In this document: positions 25,601 to 38,500 of the stretch, one piece after another | Position numbering within the stretch: position 1 is the first letter of the stretch | Layout: each line of letters starts with the position of its first letter | Assembly (NCBI GenBank): GCA_961205875.1 | Contig: OY540820.1 | Span: 12,338,001 to 12,402,000 of the forward strand | Origin: Sialis fuliginosa | Lineage: Eukaryota > Arthropoda > Insecta > Megaloptera > Sialidae | DNA length: 64,000 nucleotides | Direction: 5' to 3' | Notes under the pieces: generated by a model | Databases searched by the model: none | Seen by the model: only the letters and a program-made list of their open reading frames with translations | Told to the model about the DNA's origin: nothing | Program-made: the position numbers and the translations under genes

Positions 25601-26640
25601 ATAATATGTTCCTGATTTTTATTTTTTTGACTTATTCTAGTGATTTAATTTTATTTTAATACAAAGTAGAAATAATACAATTTACTGTTTTTATTAAATT
25701 AATTCTTGTAGTATACGGTGCACACCTTCAAAGCTCAGCTGCTCAGAGCATAAAATATATATATATATTTTTTTTTGTGTTTTTTAGAACTGAACTCACA
25801 ATTCAGTATTAAAAAAAATCAAAGTAGTTTTTGAAATTTGTAACTATGTAAAATCATTCTTCCTCTTGCACAATTTAAATACATACTTGTTTTATGCTTT
25901 GAGTTACCGATGAGGGTTTAAGAAAAAAAGGTGACTTAATTTCTGGTAGACCGCATACAACATGATAACAAAAATAAATAATCTTTTCTTTTAATTTTCA
26001 GTTTCAATTTAAACTATTTTTTTGTTGTATAATTTGGTTCTATATATAAATATTATTGTTTTAATTTAATTGCTTATAAATGTATTTAAAAAAAATGATT
26101 TTTTCAAAAACAAACTGATGATTTTTAATGATTTATTTATTTTTCTATTAGCAATGAGTTTATAAAGACTATAAATGTTACTAACTGTACATTTTGTATG
26201 TTAATTAAACTGTAATGAATTCTATCTCGTATTATTTATATTGTAATTATGAAAATAAACTATTTACTTGATAAAACATTCATTGTTATTATAACTTATC
26301 AAACTATACAGGATATCCAGAATATCAAGGTTACATTTTAGTATGGGATATAATTAGGGATCAAAAAAGTTCATATAAACATAAGTCCAGAAATGCAGGT
26401 TTGAAACCTAATCCGCTAAACCGATTTTCTTTAAGGTTTCCTTTGATTAACTTTAAGATCTTTCGGCTTTTGTTTACAATTCGCCTAGTTTGCTGGATAG
26501 ACATACAGATTCGACACACTTTAAAATTGAGATGACATGTTCTTTCTTATTTCTAACAAAAAAGGTATCAATTTGTGTGCTTGTTTTATGATTATTAGCT
26601 CCGACGGGCGGACATTCAAGCTATGCTTCGAGCATATACC

Positions 26641-26831
26641 TACTAGAGGCAGCCTTACCGCTCGGCCGTGCAAAACAAGCGTGCGAGAGAGAAAGCGCGA
26701 ATAAGTTTACATCCTTTCTCTTTCGCTCCGCGTGCTGAATTCGGCGAGCGAAAGAGAAAGGTTGTAGACTTATTCGCGCTTTCTCTCTTGCACGCTTGTT
26801 CGCACGGCGGACGGAAAGGCTGCCTCTAGTA
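26641..26831. repeat. GC-richer 191-bp palindrome
   Basis: TACTAGAGGCAG at the left is mirrored by CTGCCTCTAGTA at the right. The arms share AAGCGTGCGAGAGAGAAAGC, a GCGAATAAG block and CCTTTCTCTTTCGCTC in inverse order, around a centre of about 15 bp. The flanks also pair weakly (GCTTCGAGCATATA at 26,624 with TATATGCTCGAAG at 26,887). It stands out against AT-rich surroundings. Confidence 0.85.
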
Positions 26832-27186
26832 AGTATGCAAGGTTAGTATATGTATATGTATTACTTTATTAACCTTGGTAGGTATGTATATGCTCGAAGA
26901 AGCTATGTATATATTTCAAAGAGATGATATGACATAGAGGAAGTGAGCCATAGCACTTTATGTAAGTGGGCGTCAATCATAAATAATAAGAAAAAGAAAA
27001 TACGGATCTATTGATTAAAAAATATTTTTAACTGGTGATTATAATTATGTCGGCCATTTTTTTACATGTTTAGAAAGTTTAGATTGTTATAAAAAAAACA
27101 TTAAATATTTTATAATATATCATATAATAATAATATAATAAATAAAGGATTTTTTTGTAATTAATATTCTATTTAAAAATTTATGA

Positions 27187-27298
27187 CATTTGAATAGATC
27201 CCCAGGTGACGTCAATTCCCGCGCCAACGCTGATTGGTCAAGGAGCTTATAATTCCATAGATCAGTCAACATTATGACGTCACAAAATTCAAATGATG
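27187..27298. repeat. Short inverted repeat carrying TGACGTCA and a CCAAT-like box
   Basis: CATTTGAA at the left pairs with TTCAAATG at the right, and GTGACGTCAA pairs with TTATGACGTCAC. It contains GCTGATTGGTCAA (27,229-27,241), identical to the motif in the foldback elements at 716-1242 and 30,416-30,629. Confidence 0.6.
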
Positions 27299-28113
27299 TA
27301 CTGGTTTGTACCTATACTCACCTCTTAAAATCAAAAAGGTGTCAGGCGTGTCAGGTATCTTTATTCTGTGGTTAGAAGTGATCAGAACCACAGAATATAC
27401 TACTAAGCAGAAGAGTCATAAGGATACGATGGCCATGGTCATAAAATTTTACTTCATATGAACGACCCTCAGAGGCGCCACTTGTACTGATTTGCGCCGC
27501 GTTACCTAGATTACGTGTTTAAAATTATGCATAATAATATTTACCTTTTGTTTTCTGTCATTTTCAATTCTCATTGTTAATGAAAATTTTCTAACACCAT
27601 GTTTAAGGTTTTATTGTGTATAGAATTATTATTGAAAAGGTAAGTGCAATAATATATATTCAAAAAAGTGTCTAGCTACCTACTACCTATTGTTTTTTAT
27701 GTATAAGTGTAAATTGTTATTAAACGATACTATCCTATCCGGGGAAAAAAACAAATTTAGATTTACAGGGATTAAATAAGATCTGCGTAGATCTAGGAGC
27801 GGACTAAGGAAAAATATAGTCCTAAGCAAGGTTGCGGGCTTCGTTAAATTAAAATCAACATCATTATTTTAGCAAATTTAATTTAAAAATTGACCGCATT
27901 AATATCTAAAGAATTTTTTGTTCTCTTCCACTTTTGAAAATCCGGGCTTTCAGAAATTACGGGCCCTAGGTAATTGCCCAGTCTACTTAGGCCAAAATCC
28001 ACCCCTGCGAGATTTAAGATCTAATTAAATCGTTAAAATTGTCAACAAATAATTGTGATTGTATAGTAATATGTATAATGTAATGTATTAATTTATTTAT
28101 TTTTTATTTAGAA

Positions 28114-28467
28114 AATGTCCTGCAAATATAGAAAATGTGCAGTGAAAGTGTGCAAAGAAAGGTCAAATATGAAACCTACCATACAAATGCACCGTTTTAC
28201 AAAAAAAAACAGAACCTATATGGCTGGGGAATATAAATGAAATAGATTTATTTAATTTAACAAAATCAAAATTAAGTGATATGCGATAAGCACTTTTCCA
28301 CATTTCAGTACGAGACGTCCGAGAGGAAAAAATTAAATTTTAATGCAGTGCCAACATTAAATTTACAGTCAAGTATAGAAGTAAATTCCAATCTAACGCC
28401 ATCATATTGCTTTGTGCCACAAACCATGACGAACGTAGTTAACGAGAAAAACCGTATGTATAAGTAA
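28114..28467 (+). pseudogene. Broken THAP-domain gene or transposon-derived relic
   Basis: An acceptor-like TTTTATTTAG (ending 28,109) precedes an ATG opening a frame that starts MSCKYRKCAVKVCKERSNMK, the C-x4-C half of a THAP zinc finger. The frame stops soon after. In another frame the next part reads PIWLGNINEIDLF, the conserved Trp region, and in a third frame ICDKHFSTF (the C-x2-H half) and NAVPTLNLQ (the usual THAP end) continue to a stop at 28,467. Two frame changes within about 200 bp therefore break the domain; one falls in a run of nine A. A possible untranslated exon ending AAAAG before GTAAGT lies at about 27,642. THAP domains occur in P-element-type transposases and in host transcription factors; which this was cannot be decided. 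Confidence 0.7.
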
Positions 28468-29326
28468 TATTTTTTTTAAAACACGACAGTCAAATTACTT
28501 ATATTTATTTTGAATGATTGTATGTATGCAATTAATTCATATACTGTATTTCACAGAAAAAGAAAATAAGTATTTGAGATTTAATATAGGCTAAGGATTT
28601 AAAATTATTTTTGAAATTTTTAAGCAAGTACTGTAAAAATCTACATGTTATATTTATATGAATTTCAAAAATTCTAATTGTATTTTTATAATATTGTTTG
28701 TTGTTTTATAATTATTACTACATTATCATTAATTGTGCCTGTGATTAAATTAATTATACCTGTCTATATATATTTGTTAATTGTTGTTTGTTTGATTTTA
28801 ATATTGTTAATGTTCTTACTGTTATAAAATTTGTTTGTGTACCTGTATATTTTATATAGAATATGTATATAATATAATATTTTTTGTACTGTATATTATA
28901 AATATTTTTTTTTAATAAAATCAGTTAATATTAATATAACCTATTATTTTAAATGCATTTAAACATTTTCAGAAAATTTTCAACATGATAACTTTGTATT
29001 ACTACTGATAATATAAAAATATATTAAATAAAATAATAATTATAAAATAAATAATTTAATTTATAAATCCCGCCGATGATTTTAGTTTTCATATTAAACG
29101 CTAGATGGATAAAATTATATTTTTATGAATAGCCCTTCTTTTATTTTTTAGTTCATATGAACGAACCCTAGAGGCGCTGTGGCCACAATATTTAACATTA
29201 TATGTCCCTTCTACTTGTATATGTTCTGTGATCAGAACTGTCAGATGATTAAAACTGTCTGGTAAACTGAAAATATGTTTTCTTATTTTTTCTTTTAATT
29301 TCGTAATAAAATAAAGTGAACTAAAA

Positions 29327-30810
29327 ATGGCAGGATATTATGACGGTAGTGTTTTCACTAATTAATTTTATGTTATTAAATACTTAACAATATATAATTT
29401 TTATTTAGATGTCCCATTATCAGAAGAAATTATACTAAATCATTACAAACAGCATTCTAATTGGGATTGTGGAGTTTCTTGCGTGCTTATGGTATTATCT
29501 CCTGAATCAAGACAGGAGTTTCTAAAAAATTTTTCAACTATTTGTAAATCAGAAGGTTTTCACCGTAGGTGAGGATCAATTTTACTTACATTAGTTATGA
29601 ATGACAACAAATATTTAATTTTATTATAGCACATGGACAATAGATTTATGTTATCTTTTGAAAAGATTCAACATCAAGCATCAATATTTGACAATTACAA
29701 TTGGTATACACCCACATTACCATAAGCAGTATTTTTACAAGAAAGTTTTAATCAAAGTAAGTATTATGCCATGCTAAGACAGAAAAAACAAAACAGCAAC
29801 ATCGTGTCTTTTTGACAAAAGTGCAATAAACCTGCGTGTTGCTGTTTTGTTTTCTTTGGTCTAAACACGGCATTACATTAGCACAAGGGTGGCCAACCTT
29901 TTGCATACCATGCGCCAATTTTTTTAACTAATGTGATAAATGCAAATCTAGGATGAAGAACGTGTAGCTGAACGTTTTGACAAAGCAGAATCAGAAGGTA
30001 TAGTGATAACAAAACGCAATGTATCATACCAACAGCTGATAAACCATCTGCATCATAATGGGCCGATTATAATGCTTACAAATGCTAACTTACTCAGTTG
30101 CTGTTTATGCAAACAAAACAAACTGTCTGCTGAACTAAAAGCCTGTTTACCGTGGAAACTAACACCTAAATTTCATGGCCACTATATAGTTTTGTGTGGT
30201 TATGATTTAATAAGAAGAAGATTCTATTACCGAAATCCTGCTATTTCTGATAGTGAGTTGTGTTTAATAATTTGTTGCTTATTTACAATCTTTACAGGCT
30301 ATAGTTAATTCATTTGATAGGGTAATTACATCATAAAATTGACTCCAACTTTATTACTGCAATATGACATATAATTATAAACTATAGATCGCATGCGAAA
30401 AAAATACCCTTTGATCAAGGTATGTCAAGTACAAGGTAGCCTCAGTAGCTCGGTGCAAGAGAGGGAAATACGTCATCTGGGGTGCCCAAATGTAGAGGGG
30501 GAATGATGTGAACAATCATAACAAATATAGCCTTATAACTCGACGTGAGAAAGGGAAAATACGTCATCTGGGGTGACCAAGCTGATTGGTCAAAAGCTAC
30601 TGAGGCAACCTATGTATTTAATAATCTTGCCCTTTGATGGTCTTAAAATCAAAGATTAAGCTATTGCAGTAAAGATATGTCGTAATCATATTCGTTTTTT
30701 TTTCTTTAGAAAAATGTGCAATGTCATTTGAAAAATTAGATGAAGCAAGAAAAACATTTGGAACAGATGAAGATGTTATTATGGTATTCAACTCCTCTAA
30801 AAATAAATAA
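29327..30810 (+). CDS. GUCD1: GUCD1-family protein (guanylyl cyclase domain-containing 1), 5 exons
   Basis: Exons: 29327-29345, 29409-29568, 29630-29756, 29952-30252, 30710-30810; 708 nt, 235 aa, close to the roughly 240 aa of animal GUCD1. Introns are GT-AG and phases agree. Seen: HYKQHSNWDCGVSCVLMVL near the N-terminus, holding the Cys of a papain/C39-like fold; TIDLCYLLKRF; a central KHQYLTIT block; GHYIVLCGYD with the matching His; YYRNPAISD with Asn/Asp; and the C-terminal EEAR-like DEARKTFGTDEDVI. Despite the name, the fold is related to bilin-binding and C39 peptidase-like proteins, and the biochemical role is poorly known. Introns 3 and 4 each carry a MITE. The first exon codes for only six and a third residues. 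No signal peptide or membrane span. Confidence 0.92.
29766..29873. repeat. Small MITE in GUCD1 intron 3
   Basis: ATGCCATGCTAAGACAGAAA at the left pairs with TTTCTTTGGTCTAAACACGG at the right, and both arms share AAAACAAAACAGCAAC in inverse orientation. It fills much of the 195-bp intron. Confidence 0.75.
30416..30629. mobile_element. 214-bp MITE in GUCD1 intron 4 with 9-bp target duplication
   Basis: Flanked by CCCTTTGAT on both sides (30,407-30,415 and 30,630-30,638). The ends CAAGGTATGTCAAGTACAAG and TATTTAATAATCTTG resemble the ends of the element at 716-1242, and it also carries GCTGATTGGTCAA (30,581-30,593) and two ACGTCATCTGGGGTG blocks. A 9-bp duplication fits a Mutator-like element; 8 bp (hAT) is also possible if one base belongs to the element. 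Confidence 0.8.
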
Positions 30811-31340
30811 ATTCTCACAGTATTGAAAATGACTGATCATAAATAATATTACCCTTTATATTAGCAATTAATTTTTTTGAAAAGACATGTGCAGAGTATA
30901 ATTGAACTTAAAACTGTAGTTAAATCCCTGATGCTCAGTATTATAAAACAATTTTCTCGGGAGCTAACATTATATAATAGAGTAGTGGTAATAAATGTAT
31001 AATAATGTAAATACTATGCATTTTATGAGGTCAGCACTTATTTCAAATTGCTGATTTCTACTTAACGCATATGTGTAAAGGTCATTCATATATACCATTT
31101 CATTCACTGTATCTGTCAGCGGGTTGTCACTTATATTTAATACCCCGCAGATAGCTACCGAGAAAATTCCTTTTTAATACCAGGCATGAGAATGTTAATG
31201 TATGTACTTAAGAACAAAAGTATTGCTCAATAATTCAGGACCTAATTGTAACAATGCATTTTAATGATACTTAATATTTTTGAAGTATGTAACAGTAAGA
31301 GTTCATAACTTTCATATTATATTTTAAATAAGGTTTCTTA

Positions 31341-31751
31341 CAAGGATCCATCACTATAAGTTACGGTCTTTGAACGAAATCACCTATACCATGACTTAGG
31401 CCTACCATTGCATATTCCATTTTGACTAATGAGAGGAAAAGTTTTTTGTAATTTTGATTTGAATATTCCATACGATTCCATTTAGGCAGAAATTTCAAAT
31501 TCATTCTGTTAATTCTCCATGCTTGAAAATGTGTATTGGGATTTTTTTGGCATAAGAAAATCGTTGTAATACACTTCCCATACAAAAATTTGCTGAAATC
31601 AGTAAATTTTTGTAATTTCAAGTCGAAATTACAAAAACTTTTCCTCCCATTAGCCAAAATGGAACATGTAATGGAGCTAGTCTATGGTAGGCTTAAGCCA
31701 TGGTATAGGTGATATCGCTCAAAGACCGTAACCTATAGTGATGGATCCTTG
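31341..31751. mobile_element. MITE with TTA target duplication
   Basis: CAAGGATCCATCACTATA at the left is mirrored by TATAGTGATGGATCCTTG at the right, with TTA directly outside both ends. The arms continue inward (ACGGTCTTTGA, CACCTATACCATG, GGCCTACCAT) for about 150 bp. The 98-codon minus-strand frame at 31,361-31,657 lies inside it and is not a gene. The 3-bp TTA suggests a PIF/Harbinger-mobilised element. Confidence 0.8.
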
Positions 31752-34700
31752 TTAGTCCAATAACTATTAGGTTATTAATATATGTAAGTGTACAACATAA
31801 TTTGATAGTAATGTGGCTGTTTTAAAATAAGAAAATGTTTTAGAATTGATCTCAGAATATACGTACTAAAAGATAGCTGCATATACAGTATAAGCTTAAT
31901 AATTAATTGTAATTTCTATTTTTTTAGTAATAATAATACAAACATTCCTTGAACAACATATGTGCGGGTTCATGCACTCTAATTCTATTCTGTATAGAAA
32001 CTTAATTAAATTTCAAAATGATGCACTGACAGAAAGACTGTCATAAATTTATAAAGATGATTTTCAGAGCCAGCAAAAATAAATGCAGAGCTGGAAAAAT
32101 AAACTTTTGTTTACTTGTTAAAGACACGCTCGTCAAAAAATTGATTTTTTATTTATTTTATATAGTATGTTGTCAATCAATCTTTAAAAATAAGAACATA
32201 TTCTTAATATTAGTTCTTATTTTTTAAACATTACCATATGTATATGTAGTATTGTTTTTCTTTAAAATGCAAATGAAATTGCTATTTGTAAGGTTTTTGT
32301 AATGCTTTTACACATTATGAACCAATTTGATAGTAATAAATTTTACCAATTACATTAACATTATTAAATGTGCCAAATTGTATTTACATTAAGCATTAAA
32401 CAATTCTTATCTTAATTTAAAAAAATTTGTATCTAAAATAATGTATATATATACTTACTTTATAAATATCATATTGAAACGAATAAGTAAAAAAAAACTA
32501 CAAGAATCAGAATTCATTGTTATATTTTATGTCTATTTACAACATAAAAAACTGTCTTAATATAGGAATCGATATAATAGTAAAATATCGAATAATACTA
32601 TTAATAGGGACAAGTTAAATAGAAATTAAACTACTTAAGACAAATTAATCCGAATAGTTCTTAACTACAATACAATGTACAATTTAGTTTAATCTGAAAT
32701 AAGATAAAATTGTCATAAATTAACAAAGCGTTTAAAAAAATAACATTAGCATTTTTTAATTTTTTGGAAATTGTTTGTATCATAGTATTTCACAAAATAA
32801 TCTACAGTATGATGAAAATGAAATGGATCATATTATTATACCTATTATTTAGCAAAGTCAATGTGTATTGAAAAAATCAGAATGGTTATATATTTTTTTA
32901 TAAAATAACAAACATAAAAAAAGACAAATAAATAATACAATAAATGCTATTCAAATTATATTTTACATGATTAAGATATGAACGTTTTATATGTAAATAA
33001 ATTAAGTTTATTTTATTTTTTCAATACACTTGAATATATTAAATTATACTATACCAAAATATTTAATATAAAAAATGTGTTATATATGCATGACATTAAT
33101 ATTTAAAACAAAATGTAAACGTATACGAAATATTTGATCATATTCAAAACAAGGAAAAATTTTCAAAATTAATCGTTAGTAAAATTAATATTTTGAATAT
33201 GGCCAATGTAAAAAACGATTTTATCAATATACAATGTTTTAAAATTAAGCATTTTATTCGGTGTAAAAAGTAATGTATATTTATTCTTCTGTCATATTTA
33301 TTTAAGTTGTTAAATTTTAAATTATATTTACAAAAAAATATTTACATGATACAATTTTCTGGTGTATTTTATTTTATTAACAAAATAAATGTTACAATAA
33401 AGCCATTGATCAAATAAAAGTTGTTTTTTAATGAATAGTCAGGACAATATCATTCTAAAATTGGTAATCTTCAAATAACTGAAGACACTTAATTTTAAAA
33501 ACATTTTATATGACACTAATATTTGTACTAACATAAAAATAATAAAGGAAAATGTACAATTGCATTTTTTAACATTTTTTCTAAATTAAAATTCAATTTT
33601 AACATTTAAATTTTATACCTGTAATTTTTTATACCATTAAAAGAATACATTTTTACCTTCAGATACATTACCGTATTTTAAAATTTCCTCCCCAAAAAAA
33701 TGTATTACAATATATCATTTAATAAATACTTTTAAAAAATCACGCGATTATTTAAAAACAAAAGGCAAAGTTTATTGTATTATTGTTAACTTAGAATATT
33801 TATCAAAAATAAGTTTGCTATTGTTATAAGCTAAATTTGCTATGTGTATTATTATAAAAATTATGCCTGTCCTAAAACTAAAGTGATATGTACTGTAACA
33901 AAATTACTTAAATAACAAATTATTTGAATGTATATCAGAGGTTCTCAAATATTTCTAATCAATCACATTATAAATTTTATTTATTTTTAATTTACTGCAC
34001 TAAAATATATAATATACTATAGCTCAAAATACAAACTATATATTTTTATTATATGGAGCATTATTATAAGATCAGACATTTATTTCTGTAACTATTGATA
34101 ATACAGAAAAAAATTGAATAAGAAATACCTCTGGTTTCGTAATTTGAAGAGGAATATGGCATCCGAATTTATAAACCTTCGCTTGCTTTGCGCGCTCGAT
34201 TGGCAACTTTTTTTTATTAAATGGAATGGTATATTTTGTATTTCATACAACTATAAAACAGGTTGTTCTGGATAATTTGTAGACATTTTCTCGCTCTTAG
34301 AGTAGTAATTTAGACGTCATTTAATATTGAATTTTCTAATTGTATTTTTTATAATATATATTATTATACTCCAATCAAATTACCGTAATGCAAAAAATCT
34401 ACGCTCGATTTTTACATGTGGTATTAGTAAGAGGGTGCTTCATGAGTGTAAAACAAAAATTTTGACCTTGTAAGGCATCAGTGTAAACTACCATATTGGA
34501 GAACAGTTTTTCGCTACTGTCTCGGAAACCATTGATCCTACGATAAAATTATTAGGGACCTTCAGCAAAATCTATGTAAAGGCATGTTTTGCATGCATAC
34601 CCAGCTAGAGAAAGATATTTCTTATTTGAACTTTTTTGATATTATCAATAATTACAGAAATAAATGCCTGATCATCCTATTATAATAATACTACACCCTG

Positions 34701-34858
34701 TATGCATACATAGATATTGTACCTCCAAAATATACTTTAAAAATTGTTGCAACTATGAATGAAATTTTTGTGAACCTCGAAAACATGTAATTTTTAGATT
34801 CTTATATTGAAAAATACAAAAACCACTATAGAATTACGATCCTTCATAACATTGATCA

Positions 34859-35200
34859 CGTTCACGTCCGACCAAAAAAACGGAACAACGAGCTTTAATT
34901 TGTTGATTCATTAAATTTCTGGTGGAATGTACCAGAAATTTAAAGAATGTCATTTTTTAAGCATGTAAGAAAGTGAGAAAGAAGTGTAACCAGAAAGAGA
35001 TAGAAATGCTCAACATGAAGTGAACATAAAAGTTCTTTGGTTAGTCTGGTCACTAGTTTCTATCTTTTTCTAGTTACTTTTTTCTCATTTCCTTACACAT
35101 ACAAAATGACATTCTTTTAATTTCTGGTATATTCCACCAGAAATTCCATGAATCAACCAATCAAAGCTCATTGTTCTGTTTTTTTGGTTGGATGTGAACG
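34859..35200. repeat. Foldback element, 342 bp
   Basis: Arms pair from CGTTCACGTCCGACC to GGTTGGATGTGAACG and include ATTTCTGGTGGAATGTACCA with its inverse copy near 35,120-35,150. The 77- and 81-codon frames here are within the arms. Confidence 0.85.
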
Positions 35201-35590
35201 CTCCCTTTGATTTTATGATAAATGGTATCTTTTTCATTAATTTTTTATCAATTGAAGAATCAAAAAAACACATTTTTAAAACATTAAAATTAGTTCTAAA
35301 AAATCTGAAAGTAAACAATTATCTTTTAATTAAACTACATTATTATTTTCTCAGTCCATTTTACCAGTACAGCAATGCTCATTTATATGTTATAATAATA
35401 ATAAGTATTTTTAAATCTCATACATCAAATTAAATATTCAAAAAAGAAAACTCAAAACAAAACAAAGCAATTACCACGTATCCATCACCTTCCACACTCG
35501 TCTTCTGCTGCTATCATTCATTGTCCAGTATTATTAACCGATGTTTGCGTATAACTAGTATAAAGTCTTTACGTTCAGTGAGTTGGGCGT

Positions 35591-38500
35591 TCAGAATGTT
35601 TGCTCGTCTGTACGTTCTGCATCTGATGACAGAGCTTCTATCAGAGCTTCTACACAGTTCTTCGGTATCAGTGTACCTGAAACATTACGTACATACCAAA
35701 TCAGTTTTAACATTGGAAAATATATGGAAAACTATTTCCCTAATTGCTCAAAACTGTATATGAATGTTATGTATTCTAGGCAAGACATAAGAAAAGAAAC
35801 TCAATATAAAATTGTGAGGTTCCTCTCTGTGTAGTACAGTGTTTTGAGATATATCATACTCAAAAGAAAATTTTAATATAAAACGTTTATACATAATATA
35901 TATTTTAAAAATTATACTTTTATATAATTATTATTAACACTAACTTGATACAGCAACAGTTTTTCTTATTTCCACTTAATTTTTTTATGTTTTCTATATT
36001 TTTATGTAATGGTTATCAATAAAACCCAAGTTATAAACAAAATACATATTTGTTTTTATTATTGAATAGTAAATTAAGTAAATTAAAGTATACAGCAAAC
36101 GAGGAGGAATCAATTACAATGAATATTTTAATATTTGATTACTCACCGACTATTTTAGTGCCATCTTCAGTTCTCAACCGTACTACTTGCATTTTGTTCT
36201 GTTGGAAACTACGTGCGGCCAACACTCCTTCGACTCGAGCCCACACGCTCAACACTGACCCTGCAGTGATGTGGTACTGCCTTCGCCTCAATCCTACCTC
36301 ACACTCATGGCCCAGTGTTATGTTGCGACAATTACCTAAATAACAAATTGTTTATATTTTGTTGAAAAATGACATCTAAACAGTTTATTTACCTTTCCAA
36401 TATGCATGAGAGCATGTTTTCACAGAAGCTTCGTATTGTTCTGTCCAATGCGGCTGTGCTTCATCTGACGAAACTTTCTTGTACTTTTTCTCTATTTCAG
36501 CCAATGTTTCTTGTCTGAACTGTAATCCTGTGTTTGGTCGATATACCATGAACAACTGATCTTTCTTTGCTTCGCTTTTGGCTTTTTTACTACTCATGTT
36601 TGAAGATGCTTCAACAGCTACAGCTAAAATAGCTGTCTGTTTGTTGTTTCGGATCTACAAATGTAAATATTATATAAAAAAAATTACTATTTATTAACAA
36701 TGTGATTTTCTAACCTGGTGTGATAGATAGAATCCTTCTTTAGCATCTGCTAATTCTGCCCAACGATTTATGGCTTCATCCCAGCTCATACCTCGCTCTA
36801 CCTGCACCACATGTAATTCTGTTGGAGCTGTACCCGTTGCGTGTTTCCGTAAAAATCTGTATAGTTTCACACGTTTCACTTTTTCTCCAGTCGTACCCAA
36901 ATCTAAAAATATATATTATGTTTATATGCAATATATTATTATATTAATGAAGATTTTTTATTTTGTTGAAAATACACTTACCAAGAATACCCATATCGAA
37001 TCGTCCAAGTTTCTTTGCTTGTGAAACAATAGCATTAAGTGTATCAGTAAAATATTGAAATAGGCGATTTTGTAAATCTACTGGCATTCCAAGAATGCGA
37101 TTAAGGAACTTGCTCATATTGTTGTAGTCTTTATCTAATGACAGTACTCCTGGCATGTGTTCGCTGTTTACAATGATACCAACACCGACCAGAGCATCTG
37201 CCACGTCTTTAAAAAAGTCACCTCTGTAATCCTGTAAAAAATAAATAAAAATAAAGTGTATTTAAACTTAGTTTTGTCTAAAAACAAACTATTAGATTTA
37301 TATCACTTGGATTTCTTAAAAAAATCAATGTGATCTTAATTTTCACTGAACAATTAATTACCTTTGGAGGAGGTACTAAAGGTTGTTCGTATTTCATTAT
37401 AGTCTTCATCATAGCCTCAAGAGCAGCTCTTCCGTACTTGTTGTCTATATTAAACTGCGACAAATCTCTAGTCTCCGTCGCACGTCTATCACCGTGCGTC
37501 AATGCACCCAGAGATTCTAAACGCTTAGCTACGATAGACGCAAAACGTCGCTCTCCCGCCAAGTCTGAGATCAAGAATATGTACTCTGGTGCGTTTACTT
37601 GATTACTTCTGTGCGTTCGTCCTAGAATTAAAATAAAATATATAGTCCTGATCATTATATAATGCCTTTTTATATTATTTACTTATTAGACTGACTAAAT
37701 TACATATAAATATAAAAATTGAATTTCATTAATTTAGACTTATTTAAAATCATTTTTTTAAATTACCAAATTGTTGTATCGCTCTATCGGCACTCCAAGG
37801 TAATTCTAATGTGATGTGAACTCTTCTTCTTTGATTTCTGGCTCTTCTGTCGCTCTGTAGAGATATACCACTAGACGCTGCTTCGGATATGATCGCAACA
37901 TCTTTTTCACCATCCATGAATCGTTGTTTCTCTTTCAGATTTAATGTTTCAAGAGGCACATCCGTTTCTGATCGAGATTCATACTGAATACCATCCTCTG
38001 TTTGAACTACACGACCTTTACGTCCAGTCATCTATAAATAAATTCAATGACTAAAGAACATTGTGCAATCAATATTACAATAACTCACAAGATACAAAAT
38101 ATTTGAAGACAATGCACCTAACTGCACCATTGTAACTAATTAGTAATTTTAATTAAAAAAAAAAAAACATTGTTTACCTCTGCTACATTTTCTGGTCCAC
38201 CCAATTCATCGATTAGCTGATCCAATGTATTTGGTGGTAACCTATCTCCCAGCCTTTCAATCTGCCCTAGTAAATCTTCCTTCATGCTGCACGCCCGTTC
38301 AATTGAATCTCTGGGAGGCGCAGGTCCTGAAGCTACAGCTTCTCCGTTAGTTTTACCTTTTGTTGTCTTTTTTGCTAACAGTTCAGATATTTTATCTTGG
38401 GTTGATGTCTTTTTCACAGGTGATTTTTTATGTTTTTTTGTTTTCTTTTTACTTCTACCCACCCAAGGATCTGTAAATAAAGAGTTCTTAATTTTTCAAA

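Larger units (their letters stand above)
22671..28113. other. MTMR 3' flank and AT-rich spacer
   Basis: No coding exon seen. The first few kb are very AT-rich and probably include the MTMR 3' UTR. Several AATAAA signals occur (for example near 23,045, 24,239 and 26,255) and I cannot choose the real poly(A) site. Repeats within it are listed separately. Confidence 0.5.
30811..35590. other. Spacer between GUCD1 and sno 3' ends
   Basis: Convergent intergenic region. Apart from two foldback elements (31,341-31,751 and 34,859-35,200) it is AT-rich and probably includes both 3' UTRs. No exon seen. Confidence 0.5.

Noticed and set aside
31361..31657. 98-codon minus-strand frame
   Set aside because: Sits inside the MITE with TTA duplications at 31,341-31,751.
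36050..36343. 97-codon plus-strand frame
   Set aside because: Antisense to the second-last sno exon, whose product matches the SBNO C-terminus.
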